From: Sorex araneus
Lineage: Eukaryota > Chordata > Mammalia > Eulipotyphla > Soricidae
NCBI RefSeq assembly: GCF_027595985.1
Contig: NC_073303.1
Coordinates: forward strand, 27,413,347-27,477,346
Direction of reading: 5' to 3'
DNA length: 64,000 bases
Shown here: positions 34,061 to 63,773 of the stretch, one piece after another
Position numbering within the stretch: the stretch's first letter is position 1
Layout of the letters: the number at the start of each line of letters is the position of its first letter
Notes under the pieces: model-generated
What the model saw: only the letters and a program-made list of their open reading frames with translations
Database searches by the model: none
What the model was told of the DNA's origin: nothing
Made by a program: the position numbers and the translations under genes

Positions 34061-34214
34061 AAAAAATAAAGTCATCCAGACTTCTGGGGCAACGCACTTG
34101 GTGTGCTAAGAAACCATCCAGCCCCAACAAGGCCCATGTGAACAGACACCCAGTTCTCTGCAGCCCTGTTCTCACAGGTGTCTCCCACACACATTAACCT
34201 AGTCCATGGTCAGT

Positions 34215-35144
34215 TTAGATTTCAGAGTAAAGTTTATTTGAAGTTAACCTGCAACAACCTCCCTATTCCAGTATCTACTCTTTCACGTGTCGACCGCTGG
34301 CCCCAGTGTGAGGAAGGGGGTGGGGGAGGGGGAAGTCGCCCTGTGCAGGTCTCTCTACCCTTCAGCATGTGCTGTCGGCCCTGAGTCCCTTTGACATGGC
34401 CACATGTTTGAGCAGTGTAAGACCCTGAGATAACATTGAAGTCAGTGGCCATCTCCTGGGTTCACTGGTCACAGCCAAGTCACTGTGACCAATACAAGTG
34501 ATCAGTGGTGGTCAAAGGTAGACAAGAGGCACAAGCTGTGGTGAGAACCTCCTCTATGAAAGAGGGTTCTACGAACAATACATGGAATGTTCTATTTCTT
34601 AAAGTGCTCAACTACAACATAAAAAATAGAAGTGTCAGGAAGTTGGTGTCTATTGGTGGGAAAACAAGTGATGACGAGAGTCTTCTGGAAAAGACTGAAG
34701 GAACTGAGAGAACATAAAGACAATTCTGCTCACACCATCTGAGCAAGAGGAAGAAAAGAGCTTCACAAAGTCAGTTTCATCTGTGCACGGAGACCATCTC
34801 CTCTTAACTTCATGGCAACCAAATAATCAAGTATGTCTAATTCCACTCATCAGAGCCCTCCAATCTGTACAAATTGGACTATTATCAGCAAAGGGCCAAT
34901 TTACAGATGGCCCGGAAGCTACTTTCCTGTAGATGTTTAGCAAAAACCTGAGGAATCTGAGTGTCCAAATCTGCCAGATGGGGGCCCATACAGAAGAAGA
35001 GGTTCACATCTCTATCATCTTGGCACAAGTACAAGATCCAGGACAAGATCTGGTACAAGAATCAGGGGTGACAGAGTAGTGAGGGTGAGTACGGAGCAGC
35101 GGCGGTGGCTGGCCCGGCCTGAAGGGAGCACCCGGTGCTGACAC
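34215..35144 (-). other. ZBTB9: ZBTB9 3' UTR
   Basis: About 930 nt without SINEs follows the ZBTB9 stop, ending at a canonical AATAAA. The abrupt return of SINEs at 34,060 and below supports the boundary. The cleavage site is inferred. Confidence 0.65.
34233..34238 (-). terminator. ZBTB9: ZBTB9 polyadenylation signal AATAAA
   Basis: Canonical AATAAA on the minus strand (TTTATT on plus), the first strong one downstream of the ZBTB9 stop codon on this strand. Confidence 0.6.
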
Positions 35145-36548
35145 TCACTTGTAAGTCCAGTGAGCAGTGGCCCAGCCCTGGCCCTTGCACAGGTCCCGGT
35201 GACGCAGGAAACAGGCGTGCACTCGGAAGCGCCGGCCACAGTGGGGACAGGCATGCAGGGCTCCAGCGTGGGTTTTCATGTGCTCCGTCAGGTGATGCTT
35301 CAGCTTAAAGCGCTTGTTGCAAATGCCACAGCCGAAAGGCCGGAGGCTGAAGGTCAGCATGATGTGTCGGTCTCGCTTTGGCTTCACGGCAAACCGTTTC
35401 CCACACAAGCAACCGAAGCGCTTCCCGTCGGCGGGCGGGGTCCCTCCCCCGAGTTTCACAGGCCCGTGCACGGCCTGGCCCACCCCCCCAGGGCCTCCAC
35501 CCCCCGAGAGGATTTCGTTTCCGTGAAGATCCACGGGCTTCCAGGACGGGCCCCAGGCCTCCAAGGCCGTCCCTGCCCCTGCTGGCATCAAGAACCCGAG
35601 CTCCCCACTGCCTTCCCCGTCCACTCCAGGAAACGTCTTGTTTTCCTCCTTGACACCCCCGTACTGCGTCCCACCTCCTGCGAGGTCCTCCTTCGGCTCA
35701 AAGGGTTCTTGCTTAACGTAGACTTTGGGGGGCTGCGAAGGAGGAGGGGTTGGAGGCTCCAGCATCGAATTCTCTGCTTCCGGGAGTCTTCGAGGGGTGG
35801 CGGGCAGGGGCGGGGGGTGGGATCCCTGAGGACGGGTAAGGCCCCACGAGACTCTCTGGGGCTGGGGAGTTTGAGAGACGGATGCTGCCCCCTGGTACTC
35901 CTCCTCCTCTTCCTCTTCCTCCTCTTCCTCCTCCTCCTCCACCTGGATCTGCAACACCTCTCCCAGGTCACTCCCCTCCCCTGCAGCTGGGCTCTCGGTG
36001 GACGAGGAGAACGACGACGGTCCCAGCGGGGCCTGGAAGGGGGAAGAGCGAATGCACCAGCCTCCCGCAGGGGTCGAGGGGGGACCAGCACGGGCGGCAC
36101 CCCCACCCCCCGAGGTTTCGAGCTCTTTAAGAATTTCGGAGCACTGGTCCACCACCTGCCACATCTGGAGGCCGCTGGCCACCAGCAGGTGGGCGGGGAG
36201 GGCGTCCAGCGTCAGGCGGAGGTGGCCGGAGTAAATGAGCTGCAGCAGCCCCTCGAAGGCGTCGGCTTCGATGACGCTGGGCAGCGTGAGGCGGGGGGCG
36301 TCCCCCAGCAGCAGCTTATCGTGGAAGTAGGGGGAGGCGGCCGCCAGCACGGCCTTGTGGGCCCGAAGCTCCCGGCCCTGCACCAGGAGGGACACGTCGC
36401 AGAACTTGCCCTCCAGCCGGTGGCGGTTCAGGGCTTCGAGCAGCAGCGAGCTGTGCTGCGGGAACTCGATCTGGACGGTGCGCGGGGCCGGGGTGCAGAG
36501 CGGGGCCGGGGGCACGGGAGGCGGCGGCGCGGGGGTCTCCATGGCCAT
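35145..36548 (-). CDS. ZBTB9: ZBTB9, BTB/POZ zinc-finger protein
   Basis: The single coding exon encodes 467 residues from the first ATG, or 465 from the second (36,542), which has the stronger context (GCCATGG) and matches the human N-terminus METP. The gene product is a nuclear BTB zinc-finger protein, a presumed transcriptional regulator. BTB/POZ domain about residues 47-145 (FCDVSLLVQGRELRAHKAVL, ASPYF). A run of 14 Glu at 204-217. VKQE at 278-281 fits the SUMO consensus. C-terminal fingers: a degenerate one at 380-400 (CLC spacing, no second His), a good C2H2 at 407-427 (CGIC…HLTEHMKTH), and a last one at 434-454 ending in Cys (CPHC…HRDLC), so C2HC. It ends AHWTYK, stop TGA. Human ZBTB9 is 473 aa, so length fits. 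The gene lies about 1.2 kb downstream of SYNGAP1, in the same direction as in human. Confidence 0.97.
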   Translation of the reverse strand: MAMETPAPPPPVPPAPLCTPAPRTVQIEFPQHSSLLLEALNRHRLEGKFCDVSLLVQGRELRAHKAVLAAASPYFHDKLLLGDAPRLTLPSVIEADAFEGLLQLIYSGHLRLTLDALPAHLLVASGLQMWQVVDQCSEILKELETSGGGGAARAGPPSTPAGGWCIRSSPFQAPLGPSSFSSSTESPAAGEGSDLGEVLQIQVEEEEEEEEEEEEEEYQGAASVSQTPQPQRVSWGLTRPQGSHPPPLPATPRRLPEAENSMLEPPTPPPSQPPKVYVKQEPFEPKEDLAGGGTQYGGVKEENKTFPGVDGEGSGELGFLMPAGAGTALEAWGPSWKPVDLHGNEILSGGGGPGGVGQAVHGPVKLGGGTPPADGKRFGCLCGKRFAVKPKRDRHIMLTFSLRPFGCGICNKRFKLKHHLTEHMKTHAGALHACPHCGRRFRVHACFLRHRDLCKGQGWATAHWTYK

Positions 36549-36695
36549 GTCGGGGCGCGCAGGCGTCGGCTCTGCAGGGAAGAGGGGAGGGGGTCACAGG
36601 CGCGCCCAGGAAACTTTCCAGAGAGGTGGATCGTGCAGGAGGGTCCGCACACCCCCTCCCGGGCCGGGACCACCAAACGCACAACACACACGCAC

Positions 36696-36980
36696 CTACG
36701 GGGGCTGCGGCTCCCTCGGCTCCGCGTCGGAAGTCGCCGGCCCGGGACGCCTGCTGCTCGCCGCTGCTGCCCTCACGGGGCCCACAGAGCCCTGGGAAAG
36801 CCGCGGCCACCGCGACGGCGCGAGCGCAGGTGACCCTTCCCGCCACGCCCTCGCGCGACCACACGCGCCCACCGGCAGCGCCTCCGCAGCGACCGCGCGC
36901 CCCGGGCCGGAAGCGGACTCTGGGCCCCGCCCCCGGACGCCGACGCGCGGAGCGGGAGGGATTAGGGCTGCAGCCAATCG
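36696..36980 (-). other. ZBTB9: ZBTB9 probable non-coding first exon and promoter-proximal region
   Basis: CpG-rich DNA upstream of the coding exon. The coding exon begins at 36,571 after acceptor TTCCCTGCAG. A compatible donor, AG|GTGCGT, puts the end of exon 1 at 36,696, leaving a short intron of about 125 nt. The 5' boundary (transcription start) is a guess from the CCAAT boxes just upstream. Confidence 0.5.
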
Positions 36981-37014
36981 GAGGACGCTCCCCTACAAGC
37001 CTCATGCGGATTGG
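36974..37014. promoter_or_regulatory. Divergent CCAAT box pair, ZBTB9 CpG-island promoter
   Basis: CCAAT on plus at 36,974-36,978 (CAGCCAATCGG) and inverted CCAAT (ATTGG) at 37,010-37,014, 31 bases apart, in GC-rich DNA. This is a typical NF-Y arrangement of TATA-less promoters. Confidence 0.6.
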
Positions 37015-37552
37015 CTGCGCTGGCGGGGAAGGCGGTGCCGGCCCGGGGCCCCTCCCCGCGGCGGGTGGCGGGTGGCTGCTGCAGCAGGATGCGAAGTCGG
37101 GTACCCGGGTAGCGAGAGCTGGGCAGAGGGGACAACCGGAAGCCCTCCAGGGTTAAGAGCAGCACCGCCCTACCCCCTGGCCCTCGTAGGCGCCGAGAGA
37201 GGGCGACAGACTGGGTGGCTCGGCACTGTCCACTCCGTGTCACCCCCGCAGCACTGCAGAGTGGGTGTTGTCATCCTTGGTTTCCTTGGGGGAAACCGAG
37301 GTAGCGAGCGGTGAGCCTGGGACTGGATTCCAGATTTGCTGTGGAACCAAGGGTGTCCTGGGTTCCTTTCGTTAGGTGGGGGGGCCACAGCCGAAGGTCG
37401 TCGGTAGTCGGGGTTCACTCCCTGAGCGTGCCCGGTTGGAGCCGTTTGGCCGCGTGGAAGACAGCGCTGGATTCCTCCTACCCGGGAACCAAGTGCTTTC
37501 TCTATCCTGCATAGGGGCATTTTAACCCGCAATAAAAATATTCTTAGGGGAC

Positions 37553-37730
37553 CGGAGCGATAGCACAGCGGTTAAGGAGTTTGCTTTCTCGAGGCGGACC
37601 CAGGTTCGATTCCCAGCATCCTATATGGTTTCCCCCCACACCCCCGCACTGCCAGGGATGATTCCTGAGTGCAGAGCCAGGAGTAACCCCTGTGCATTGC
37701 CGGGTGTGACCCAAAAAGAAAAAAAATCTT
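37553..37730 (+). repeat. SOR-type SINE between SYNGAP1 and ZBTB9
   Basis: Full copy with a C-rich insertion (TTTCCCCCCACACCCCCGC) in the body. Confidence 0.88.
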
Positions 37731-37759
37731 AAAAAATGTAAATTGGGATCTTTTTGTTT

Positions 37760-37925
37760 GGTTTCGGGTCACACCCCACAGTTCTCCGGGGTCACACCTG
37801 GCTGGCTATGAGTGAAACTGGGGTGGGGAGAGGGGTGGTGATCATCGGTGATGCGGGGAATTGAACCAGGACCAACCCATGGGCAAGGCAGGCGCCTTAC
37901 CTGCTGCACCATCTCTTCGGCTCCT
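37760..37925 (-). repeat. Old SOR-type SINE
   Basis: Antisense, diverged. Confidence 0.65.
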
Positions 37926-38213
37926 GTCAACATACTCCGGCTCTTACCAGAGAATTAACTGCGGGGCCCGGGCCTCTGTCTTAGTGGTGCAGTGGCCGGG
38001 GAGAGCTGGACGTGAGCCGGGCCAGCCCAAAGCCCTTGCTCAAAGGATCTGCCTCCGTTAGAGAGTGATATTCTAGGAGACCAGGAGGCCCTCCACAAGG
38101 ACAACCCATGCCCCCCAGCTTGTCAGTTTTCTCTGAGAGCAGACCCCATCGCCCGCCTGGTCCCCGGGGCCCAAGCCCGGAAAGTCAACACAGCGATAAA
38201 AGAACAATCTCCG

Positions 38214-38219
38214 TTTATT
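38214..38219 (-). terminator. SYNGAP1: SYNGAP1 polyadenylation signal AATAAA
   Basis: A canonical AATAAA on the minus strand (TTTATT on plus) sits at the end of the SINE-free C-rich 3' UTR. Cleavage is expected 10-25 nt downstream, near 38,195. Confidence 0.75.
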
Positions 38220-38482
38220 AAACATGATTTTTCTGTTTCACCACACACTCCAGAAAAAAAGGAAACGGGGCTGGGAGTGGAGAAAAAGGGCCAGTGGTGG
38301 GGGACGCAGAAGGCGGGGAATGGGGTAGGGGTGGGGAGGGAGAACGAGAAAACAAAATAAAACAGGTAGGGGGAGCACCCCCCACCCTTTGGGCAGGGGG
38401 CCGGGAGGGAAGCGTGGGGGGGAGGGGGCCAGGAAGCTCTGTACAGAGGGGTTGCCCCCAGCCCACACACACACACCCCAGA

Positions 38483-38490
38483 TATGTACA
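38483..38490 (-). promoter_or_regulatory. Pumilio response element in SYNGAP1 3' UTR (1 of 3)
   Basis: Minus strand TGTACATA matches UGUANAUA, the Pumilio consensus. Confidence 0.55.
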
Positions 38491-38597
38491 GTACAAACCC
38501 CAGATAATTACAACAGCCAGAGAGGAGAGGGGGGGCGGGAGGGGGTAGGGTCTGAGGTCGGGAAATAAAGGGAAGGGCAAGGGAATAAAATTTCACA

Positions 38598-38605
38598 TAT
38601 TTACA
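38598..38605 (-). promoter_or_regulatory. Pumilio response element in SYNGAP1 3' UTR (2 of 3)
   Basis: Minus strand TGTAAATA matches UGUANAUA. It lies in the most A/T-rich patch of the 3' UTR. Confidence 0.55.
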
Positions 38606-38860
38606 ACTTTTATATAAGTATAAATTTGGCCCCGGCTGGGTGTATGTGTAGGGGAGGGGCTGGGGGGGGCTGTCCATACAAAAGAAAGAGGGGCGGGTTC
38701 TGGGGGAAGAGTCTCCATACCAAACGCAAGAAGGAAGGGGCGGGGCTGGGTAGGGGATAGCAGTCAGGGAAAAGGGGGTGCCGAGAAAGGGCGTCTCCCC
38801 TCCCATGACCTACCCACCCCGAACCACATCCATCCTCCCTCCCCTAGCCCGCCAGAGAGC

Positions 38861-38868
38861 TATGTACA
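38861..38868 (-). promoter_or_regulatory. Pumilio response element in SYNGAP1 3' UTR (3 of 3)
   Basis: Minus strand TGTACATA matches UGUANAUA. Confidence 0.55.
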
Positions 38869-39921
38869 GGGAAACACCGAAAAATTGTGGAGCTGGCGGG
38901 AGGGAGGGCGGCGGAGGGAGATTAGGGGTGGGGGCGGGGGAGGGGGAGAGGGAAACCCAGCCCTGTCCTACCTCCCCCTGGGACAGAGTCATGGAAGGGG
39001 GCCCCCCGACACCCCTCCTCCAACACAGGTCCCCCCGCCCTGGGGGGAGAGAGACATGGCTTTTCCTAGAGTAAGTTCCCCCCTCCCCCTGGGAGCAGAG
39101 ACCTCAAAGAGAAAGGGGAGGGCCAGGGGGGGCTACACACCCTCCCAAACCCTAAGCCCTCACCCTCACCCCAATCCCACCCCACCCAACTCACTGGGGG
39201 AGGGGGGGGCATAAGCCCCCTCACCCCGCTCTGGGACCAGCCAAGAGCAGATCAGGTGTGGGAAGAAGGGGAGATCCCCCCTCTTCCCTGCCGCCCCCTC
39301 CCTGCCCCGGCGGCCCCTCCACCCCATCTGGGTTCTGGGTGGGGAGGGAGTAAATTGAAGAGTGGTAGGAGGAGTTTGTGCGTGCTGAGCCCCCCCCAGA
39401 CGCTCCTGAGAAATCAAGGGGTAACAGGGCCCCCTCACCTGGGGTCCCCTCCCCGTAACAAAGGGGAACAGGGGAGGCCAAAATGGGGCGGTGGGGGGGA
39501 GTTAGATTGTCAGCTCTGGTTACTGCTAAAAAATCACCCTGAAGTTGAAAGTTTGGAGGTGCCACACCCCCAGGCTGGGGGCGAGGGTCTGTCCCCCAGT
39601 GCTCAGGGGAACGATGAGGCAGAGGATGGGGATAGCACCCCAGAGTGAAGGGGTCTGAGTGGGGTAGTTGGTGTCCTTGGGGAAGGGTCTCCGGGGGTCA
39701 CAGAGGAGACAGCACCCCAACAGGAAGGGGTCAGCGAAGGGCCCCACGCTCCCTCCTGGGCATGGAGCAGTGGGGGTGGGGGAATCGGTGCCCCCAGGAG
39801 GCATTCAGGGAGGCAACCCCGCTGTCCCCCGAGCCGAGCCGTCCAGTCCCCCAGTCCCGGAGGCGGTGCTGTTCCGGGAAGGGGTGCGGGGGGGCAGGGG
39901 CAGGCCGTGGTGCTGGGTGAG

Positions 39922-58670
<18,749 letters not shown>

Positions 58671-58684
58671 GACTGAGATGGCAG

Positions 58685-58699
58685 TCAGCAGAGGGCCAT
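58685..58699 (-). promoter_or_regulatory. Four-codon upstream ORF before the SYNGAP1 B start
   Basis: ATG GCC CTC TGC TGA on the minus strand ends 14 nt before the B-type ATG. The context CTCAGTCATGG is the same as at the real start. Confidence 0.5.
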
Positions 58700-59594
58700 G
58701 ACTGAGAGGGTCAGTGAAACCCCAGTAATAAAGGACATGGGAGAGCTGGGCCCTGGGGTGTTCCTCCGCCCCGGGAAGGGGCTAGCTGCGGGGGCAGGCT
58801 GAGTGAAAGGTCATTGCCCTCCAGCAGCCTCTCTGCTCACGGCTGGGCACATCTCCCACTGCCCGCCCGCCCCCAGGAACCTCAGTCTATCCGGCAAACC
58901 GGGCTCACCTCCCATGCCCCCCACCCCCCCCCCGCCCTTGGACTGGAGGGGGATGCCCGGGAAGGGACAGCGCAGAGGGGCAGGGCCCTGGAGTCCCAAA
59001 CTGCAGGAAGGGACGGCTGGGGGGTGGGGAGGGAAGGGGCTCGGCTGGGCTCCACGTACACTGCAGCAGGGAGGGGGAGGGGAGGAGAAGGATGCAGGGC
59101 AATTGCCAGTGGGGGCTCGGGGACTCCCAAGTGGGGGTGGAGAGAGGAAGAGGAGGAGAGGTGAATGCGGATGAAGCTGGGACTGCCAAGAGTCTGGAGC
59201 GGTGGCGGCTCGGAGGAGGGAAGCTGAGGTTCAGCTGCCAGAGAATTTCGAGGGGCCGAGGGGCTAGAGGAGAATGCAAGTGGGGGGATGCCAAGCTCCG
59301 GCTCCAGCTCCAGAATGGCTGCCCAGGCCTGGGCTCCCCCCTCGGCCCCACAGTCACCACTGCAGCCAATGGGGGGGCAGGTGCTGCATCAGGGGCGGGG
59401 CTACCATCTCCAAGGCAACAAGAAGCTACAGGCTAGGGGGGGAGTGGAGAGAGAGAACCGGAAGAGCTGCCTGTTAACCCTCTCCTTTCCAGAACAAGGG
59501 AAGGTGTCAGCTACATTCTCATGGGCTGCTTTAACAACTGGGAAGAAACCCCAACTTGTCCCCAGCCTCCCTGTACCTCTAAAATGCAGGTACT

Positions 59595-59690
59595 GGGCTA
59601 GAGATATGGCTCAAAGATAAATGTGCATGTCTTCAAGGCATGAAGGAGACCCAGGCACCATTCCCGGCACCACAGAAATAATAAATAGGA
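59595..59690 (+). repeat. Very old tRNA-SINE fragment
   Basis: GGGCTAGAGATATGGCTCAA to CCGGCACCACAG. Confidence 0.5.
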
Positions 59691-60982
59691 AAGACCCAGG
59701 TGTTAAGATGGTTTTCATACAAAAATGTGGGTCCCAGACCTAGGAACCCTAATCAGTCCCTTCAGAACATGTGTGGCGCATGGAAACATATACTGACTTG
59801 TGGGAGTACGTGTAAACAGGAAGAACAATACAAATATAGATTGGGGTCCTGGTGCTTATGAGACATACAGACAACTCTGAGCACAGGGGTGCCGTGGGTC
59901 TACGTTCTGAGACGCTACCGCCCACATATCTGGTAGGATACATGCTTAGACATATGTGAGCACTGCAACAGAGGAGTACAAACTGGCCCCTGGCCCCACA
60001 GAGCTGCTAGCGTGGATGTGTGGTCTGAGTCCCTTTAGGCAGTCACAGGCAGCACACCACAGAATTGGACACTGAACCATGAGACACACACATGGTTCCC
60101 CTCCTACACACACACAAACACACACACACACAAAACCAGTTTCTCCTCTAAGACATGCTTGAGTCCCACCATGATTGTCCACATCAAGGTATCTCTACAG
60201 CCCCAAAGCAAAAACGTCCTTCCTTCATTCACAGGAACCTTTATTCTCCGGTCACAACTATCTCTGCAGAACCTCTTCACCCCTAGCCCTCCCTGAAGCC
60301 AATATGTGCAGCTGTGACTGCCACCAGCATGGAGAAAATGCACCCACAATCTTGCTACACAGCCAACAATGCAGTCAAGGGCTCAGCCCATCTTCTCTTA
60401 ATCTCTCATTGCCCACACAGGGCTGTCTTACTACCATTCCAGGGAACCTAGGTCAGCCATTCCTTCCCTCTGCAAGTTCCCCCAATAGAAACACAGAGTC
60501 TAACTTGAAATCCGCCGAAATTGGCTTTGGAACTCAAAGATTAACAGAAGGAGAACAAATTTGCTAATGGGTTCACTCGGTTCTTGCAAGTAATAGAACC
60601 TCACACATATTACCAGGAACTAAGATCCAAGAACTCACGCAGAAGTCACAGGTACGCAGAGAGCACACTCACATCCGTTTAGGCTCACAGTCGCGAGGCA
60701 AAGAACAGCAGAAACACACAAGGAGAAGGGGGCAGAGTGACAGGAAGCGAGGCCATGCTGTCATTAGAGCTGCATGCAGGGCCATGCACAGAAAACACAG
60801 CACACACCCGTGTCCTCGGGGAGCCAACCTGAGAAGCACACAGCGCGATCCTGGGGCTCCATGTCCCAGCCCTGAATGATGTATACACGCATGCACACAC
60901 TTAACAGCCACCTACACAGACCCGTAACACAGGCATTGTGCATACACCCACACATGTACACACCCTGTGTACACACACAATT

Positions 60983-60985
<3 letters not shown>

Positions 60986-61018
<33 letters not shown>
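60986..61018. repeat. (CA)n microsatellite
   Basis: About 16 CA units. Confidence 0.95.
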
Positions 61019-62249
61019 CAAGTGCTTCGACTCCCACCTCTCTAATCTCGCCCTCGCCCACAGCTCTCCCCACTGCCCTCCGGTCCCTCAGCCCCCTGTC
61101 CTCCCCTCTGGTCTGTCTTTCTGGTCACAGCCGGCTGAGCCAGGAGGAGAGGCTGCCAGAGGAGGATGACGGAGAGTTGGGGAGAGCTTTCAAGGGGGTG
61201 GGGGGGGCAGCTCTGAGCTGAGGACAGGAATCTCTAATGACAGTCCTGCAGAAACAGGCCTCACTGTGAGCCAGCCTCCATGTCTGGGTCACCTCCCCTG
61301 GGCCCACAGAACCTGCTGCGCCCAAACTGGCTCCTACCTCGCTCCATGGCTCACTCAGGTCTTCTCTCGAGGTCACTCAACCCAAAGGTCTGACCCTCGC
61401 TGCACCCCCCGCCCCCACCCGGGACCCCTTCTCCCCTCTTCTCGCCCACCTCCCCATCTTAAGTTCTTATCTGCTCTTCTCTCTTCTAAATCTGGCCCCA
61501 CTATCTCCCACATTCCGGTTCTCCAGCTATTCTGTCCCTGGCTCACTCACCAAGCCTCCCCGGCTCCTCCTCTCTCTTCCTCCCTACTTTTCCCTTTACC
61601 CACTTTTTCTCCTTCTCAGCTTTTCTGCCCCCATCACTGGAGGAGCTGGGACTCACACCTGCCTAACCCAAAGGTGTTTCCGGAATGGAGGGGCGCCAAG
61701 GCCGCTCCCACCGTACTCCCTGCCCCCACCTGCACAGCACCCACCACCAGACACGCCCTGGACACCCATGCTGGGGTTGACACACATACCAGGGCCAGCG
61801 ACGAAACACACATGCAGACACACACACCTACCACCAGGGACACAGAAAATTCTGCTCATGTAGCCACACATCATGCCCACACACAGACTGACAGGATAGG
61901 GACGTGCATCATGCATGCACTGAGGGGGGGGGGGAACACATGCAGCAATATGGCCAGGGACAGCCCCACAGGCCAGGGACTGGCCCAGAAGCTCCCAGCC
62001 CAGAAGCAGGCAGACAGGCTAATACAGGCTCACGGCTGGCTGCTCATGTGTGCATGAGGAGCTGGTCCCCCCTTACACATGGCACCGACAGACAGGGCAC
62101 ACGACCACGGGCACGGACACACACGGACACACGGGTTGCCACCTCCACCGAGGGGCTCCAAGATCGCCCCCACCCCACCGCCCCCGCGAGCTCCCCCACG
62201 GAGACTGGCCCCCGAGCCCCCCGCCCGACCTCCACTGTCCCCCTCCAGT

Positions 62250-63060
62250 TACCATAACTCCCCCCACTCGGAAGATGCAGCGAGAACATGCGGAGGGAGC
62301 AGCTGCTGCCGCCGCCGCCGCCACGGCCTCCCCACCCCCCTCCCCGCGCCCCCGCACACGCGCGCCCCCGTCCCCGCGTCCCCACGCGCGCGGCGCCCCC
62401 CCCACGCGCGCGCCTCGTCGGCCCGGCCCCGCCCTTACCTCGCGCCGCCCCCCGGGGGGGTCGGGGGTCCCCGGTGGGGGAGGGGCCCCGCCCCGGCGCG
62501 GGGGAGGGGTGGGGTGCGGCGGGAGAGGGGGCGGCGCGGCCCGGCTCGGCTCGCGCCGCCCGGCGCGGTGGGGGCGGCGGCGGGGCCCGGGACGGCCGGC
62601 CGCGCGGTGACGGCCGCGGGAACGGCTCCCTCCGCCGCCGCTCCCGCCGCTGCCGCCGTTGCCCGGGCCCCGCCGCCGTTGCTAGGCGACCGCTGCTGCC
62701 GTGGCCGCCTCTGTCACGAGCCCCGTCGCCCAGAGACAGCGCGAGAGAGACGGGGGAGGGGGGCGAGGGGACCCCCAAAACCAACCGGGCCTCCCACCAT
62801 CCCTCTCGGAGCAGGACCCCCCGCCAGAGCCCGCGGCGGGAGCGAGGGGCAGCGGCTCCACCCCGCAGAGGAGGAGCCCCGGATTCCGATGCCCCTCCAA
62901 GGGCCGGCGACCTCTCCCGGGCACCGGCGCCCACCGCCTCGGCGCCCGCCTGCGCGGACCCAGGCCCCCCAGGCCCAGGATCCCCCGGGCCCCCGCGCGA
63001 CCTCCATGCACTTGGCACACCGCGCGTCCCCGGGGAGCCTCAAACGTTCCCCAGCTGTCA
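62250..63060. promoter_or_regulatory. CpG island, candidate alternative SYNGAP1 promoter
   Basis: About 800 bp with very high CpG density (many CGCG runs near 62,330-62,640). No coding exon of SYNGAP1 was recognised. A possible minus-strand donor ATG|GTAACT sits at 62,253. It lies about 3.7 kb upstream of the B-type first exon, so a promoter for B transcripts is plausible but not shown. Confidence 0.55.
62678..62690 (+). promoter_or_regulatory. RFX X-box-like site
   Basis: GTTGCTAGGCGAC differs by one base from the common X-box GTTGCTAGGCAAC. It lies in the CpG island. Confidence 0.5.
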
Positions 63061-63479
63061 AGTCTCACCGAGCCCCCTGCCCCCTCCCCAGTAAATACCC
63101 TGGGCCCCTGCCCCACCCTCATCGAGCCCCGGAACAGAACCATCTCGGCACCGTCATCTCCATGACGACGCACAACTGTGCCCCCTACCAAGCACTCAGG
63201 CAATGCACTGCGGAGCCCCCCGACCCCCAGGTCTCACAGGAAGGAGAAAGATGGGGATTATGTGGGCAGAGACGCCAACCGCCAGACATAGGATGAACAT
63301 GTTTCCCGCGCACGTGACCACAGCACACAGGTATGCACACGTGCACACACACCTTCCCTGGACACGGACATGACTCACACACACACAGATGTGACAGACA
63401 GCGCACACTTTCTCTGCACACACTACACCACCACCTGGCTTTGCCTGCGCCGTGCTACCCACAGAGCCCCAGGTCAGAG

Positions 63480-63493
63480 GTTTCCATGACAAC
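63480..63493 (+). promoter_or_regulatory. RFX X-box site
   Basis: GTTTCCATGACAAC, two well-formed half sites matching the RFX consensus GTNRCC/RGYAAC with palindromic spacing. Confidence 0.55.
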
Positions 63494-63773
63494 GACACCA
63501 CCGGACCCACCCGGGGTGGCTGACTGAAGGAAGGCAGGGAGCAGTTGGAGCCGGGCCACAGGCTCTCTGAGGAAGAGGGCCTGGAAGCAGAGACCCCCGA
63601 GGGGTAGGGGAGCTGGAGGAAGGGGTCAGCGGCTGCTGGGGGGGTGGAGGGCCTGGGGCCTGGCAGGGGAAGACATTGGCCGGGGGCAGTGCCAAGGGGG
63701 TTTCTGGGGGCTGAGGGCGGCTCTCTGCACCTTGGCTGCAGATCTCTGTTCTCTGCCTTCATCTCCCCTCACT

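Larger units (their letters stand above)
37030..38194. other. Interval between ZBTB9 promoter and SYNGAP1 end
   Basis: Contains unique sequence to about 37,550, then one plus and one minus SINE, then unique sequence to the SYNGAP1 polyadenylation site. No coding exon seen. Confidence 0.6.
38195..39921 (-). other. SYNGAP1: SYNGAP1 3' UTR
   Basis: About 1.7 kb from the stop codon to the predicted polyadenylation site. The mRNA strand is strongly C-rich with long C runs. It is free of SINEs, unlike the flanks. It holds three UGUANAUA Pumilio motifs and a single strong AATAAA. The exact cleavage site is inferred. Confidence 0.8.
58700..62240 (-). other. Upstream SYNGAP1 intron or promoter-distal region
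   Basis: No coding exon recognised. One old plus SINE (59,595-59,690), CA repeats near 60,100-60,130 and 60,986-61,018, and a long degenerate CACA-rich tract at 61,740-62,140. Confidence 0.6.

Noticed and set aside
35160-36833. 557-codon open frame on plus
   Set aside because: It is the antisense shadow of the ZBTB9 coding exon and its GC-rich promoter.
38270-39600. Protein-coding frames in the SYNGAP1 3' UTR
   Set aside because: They come after the SYNGAP1 stop, are proline/glycine-rich from C runs, and match no family I know.
62079-63296. 405-codon open frame on plus in the CpG island
   Set aside because: Stop-poor because of GC content; proline/arginine-rich and without any recognisable domain.
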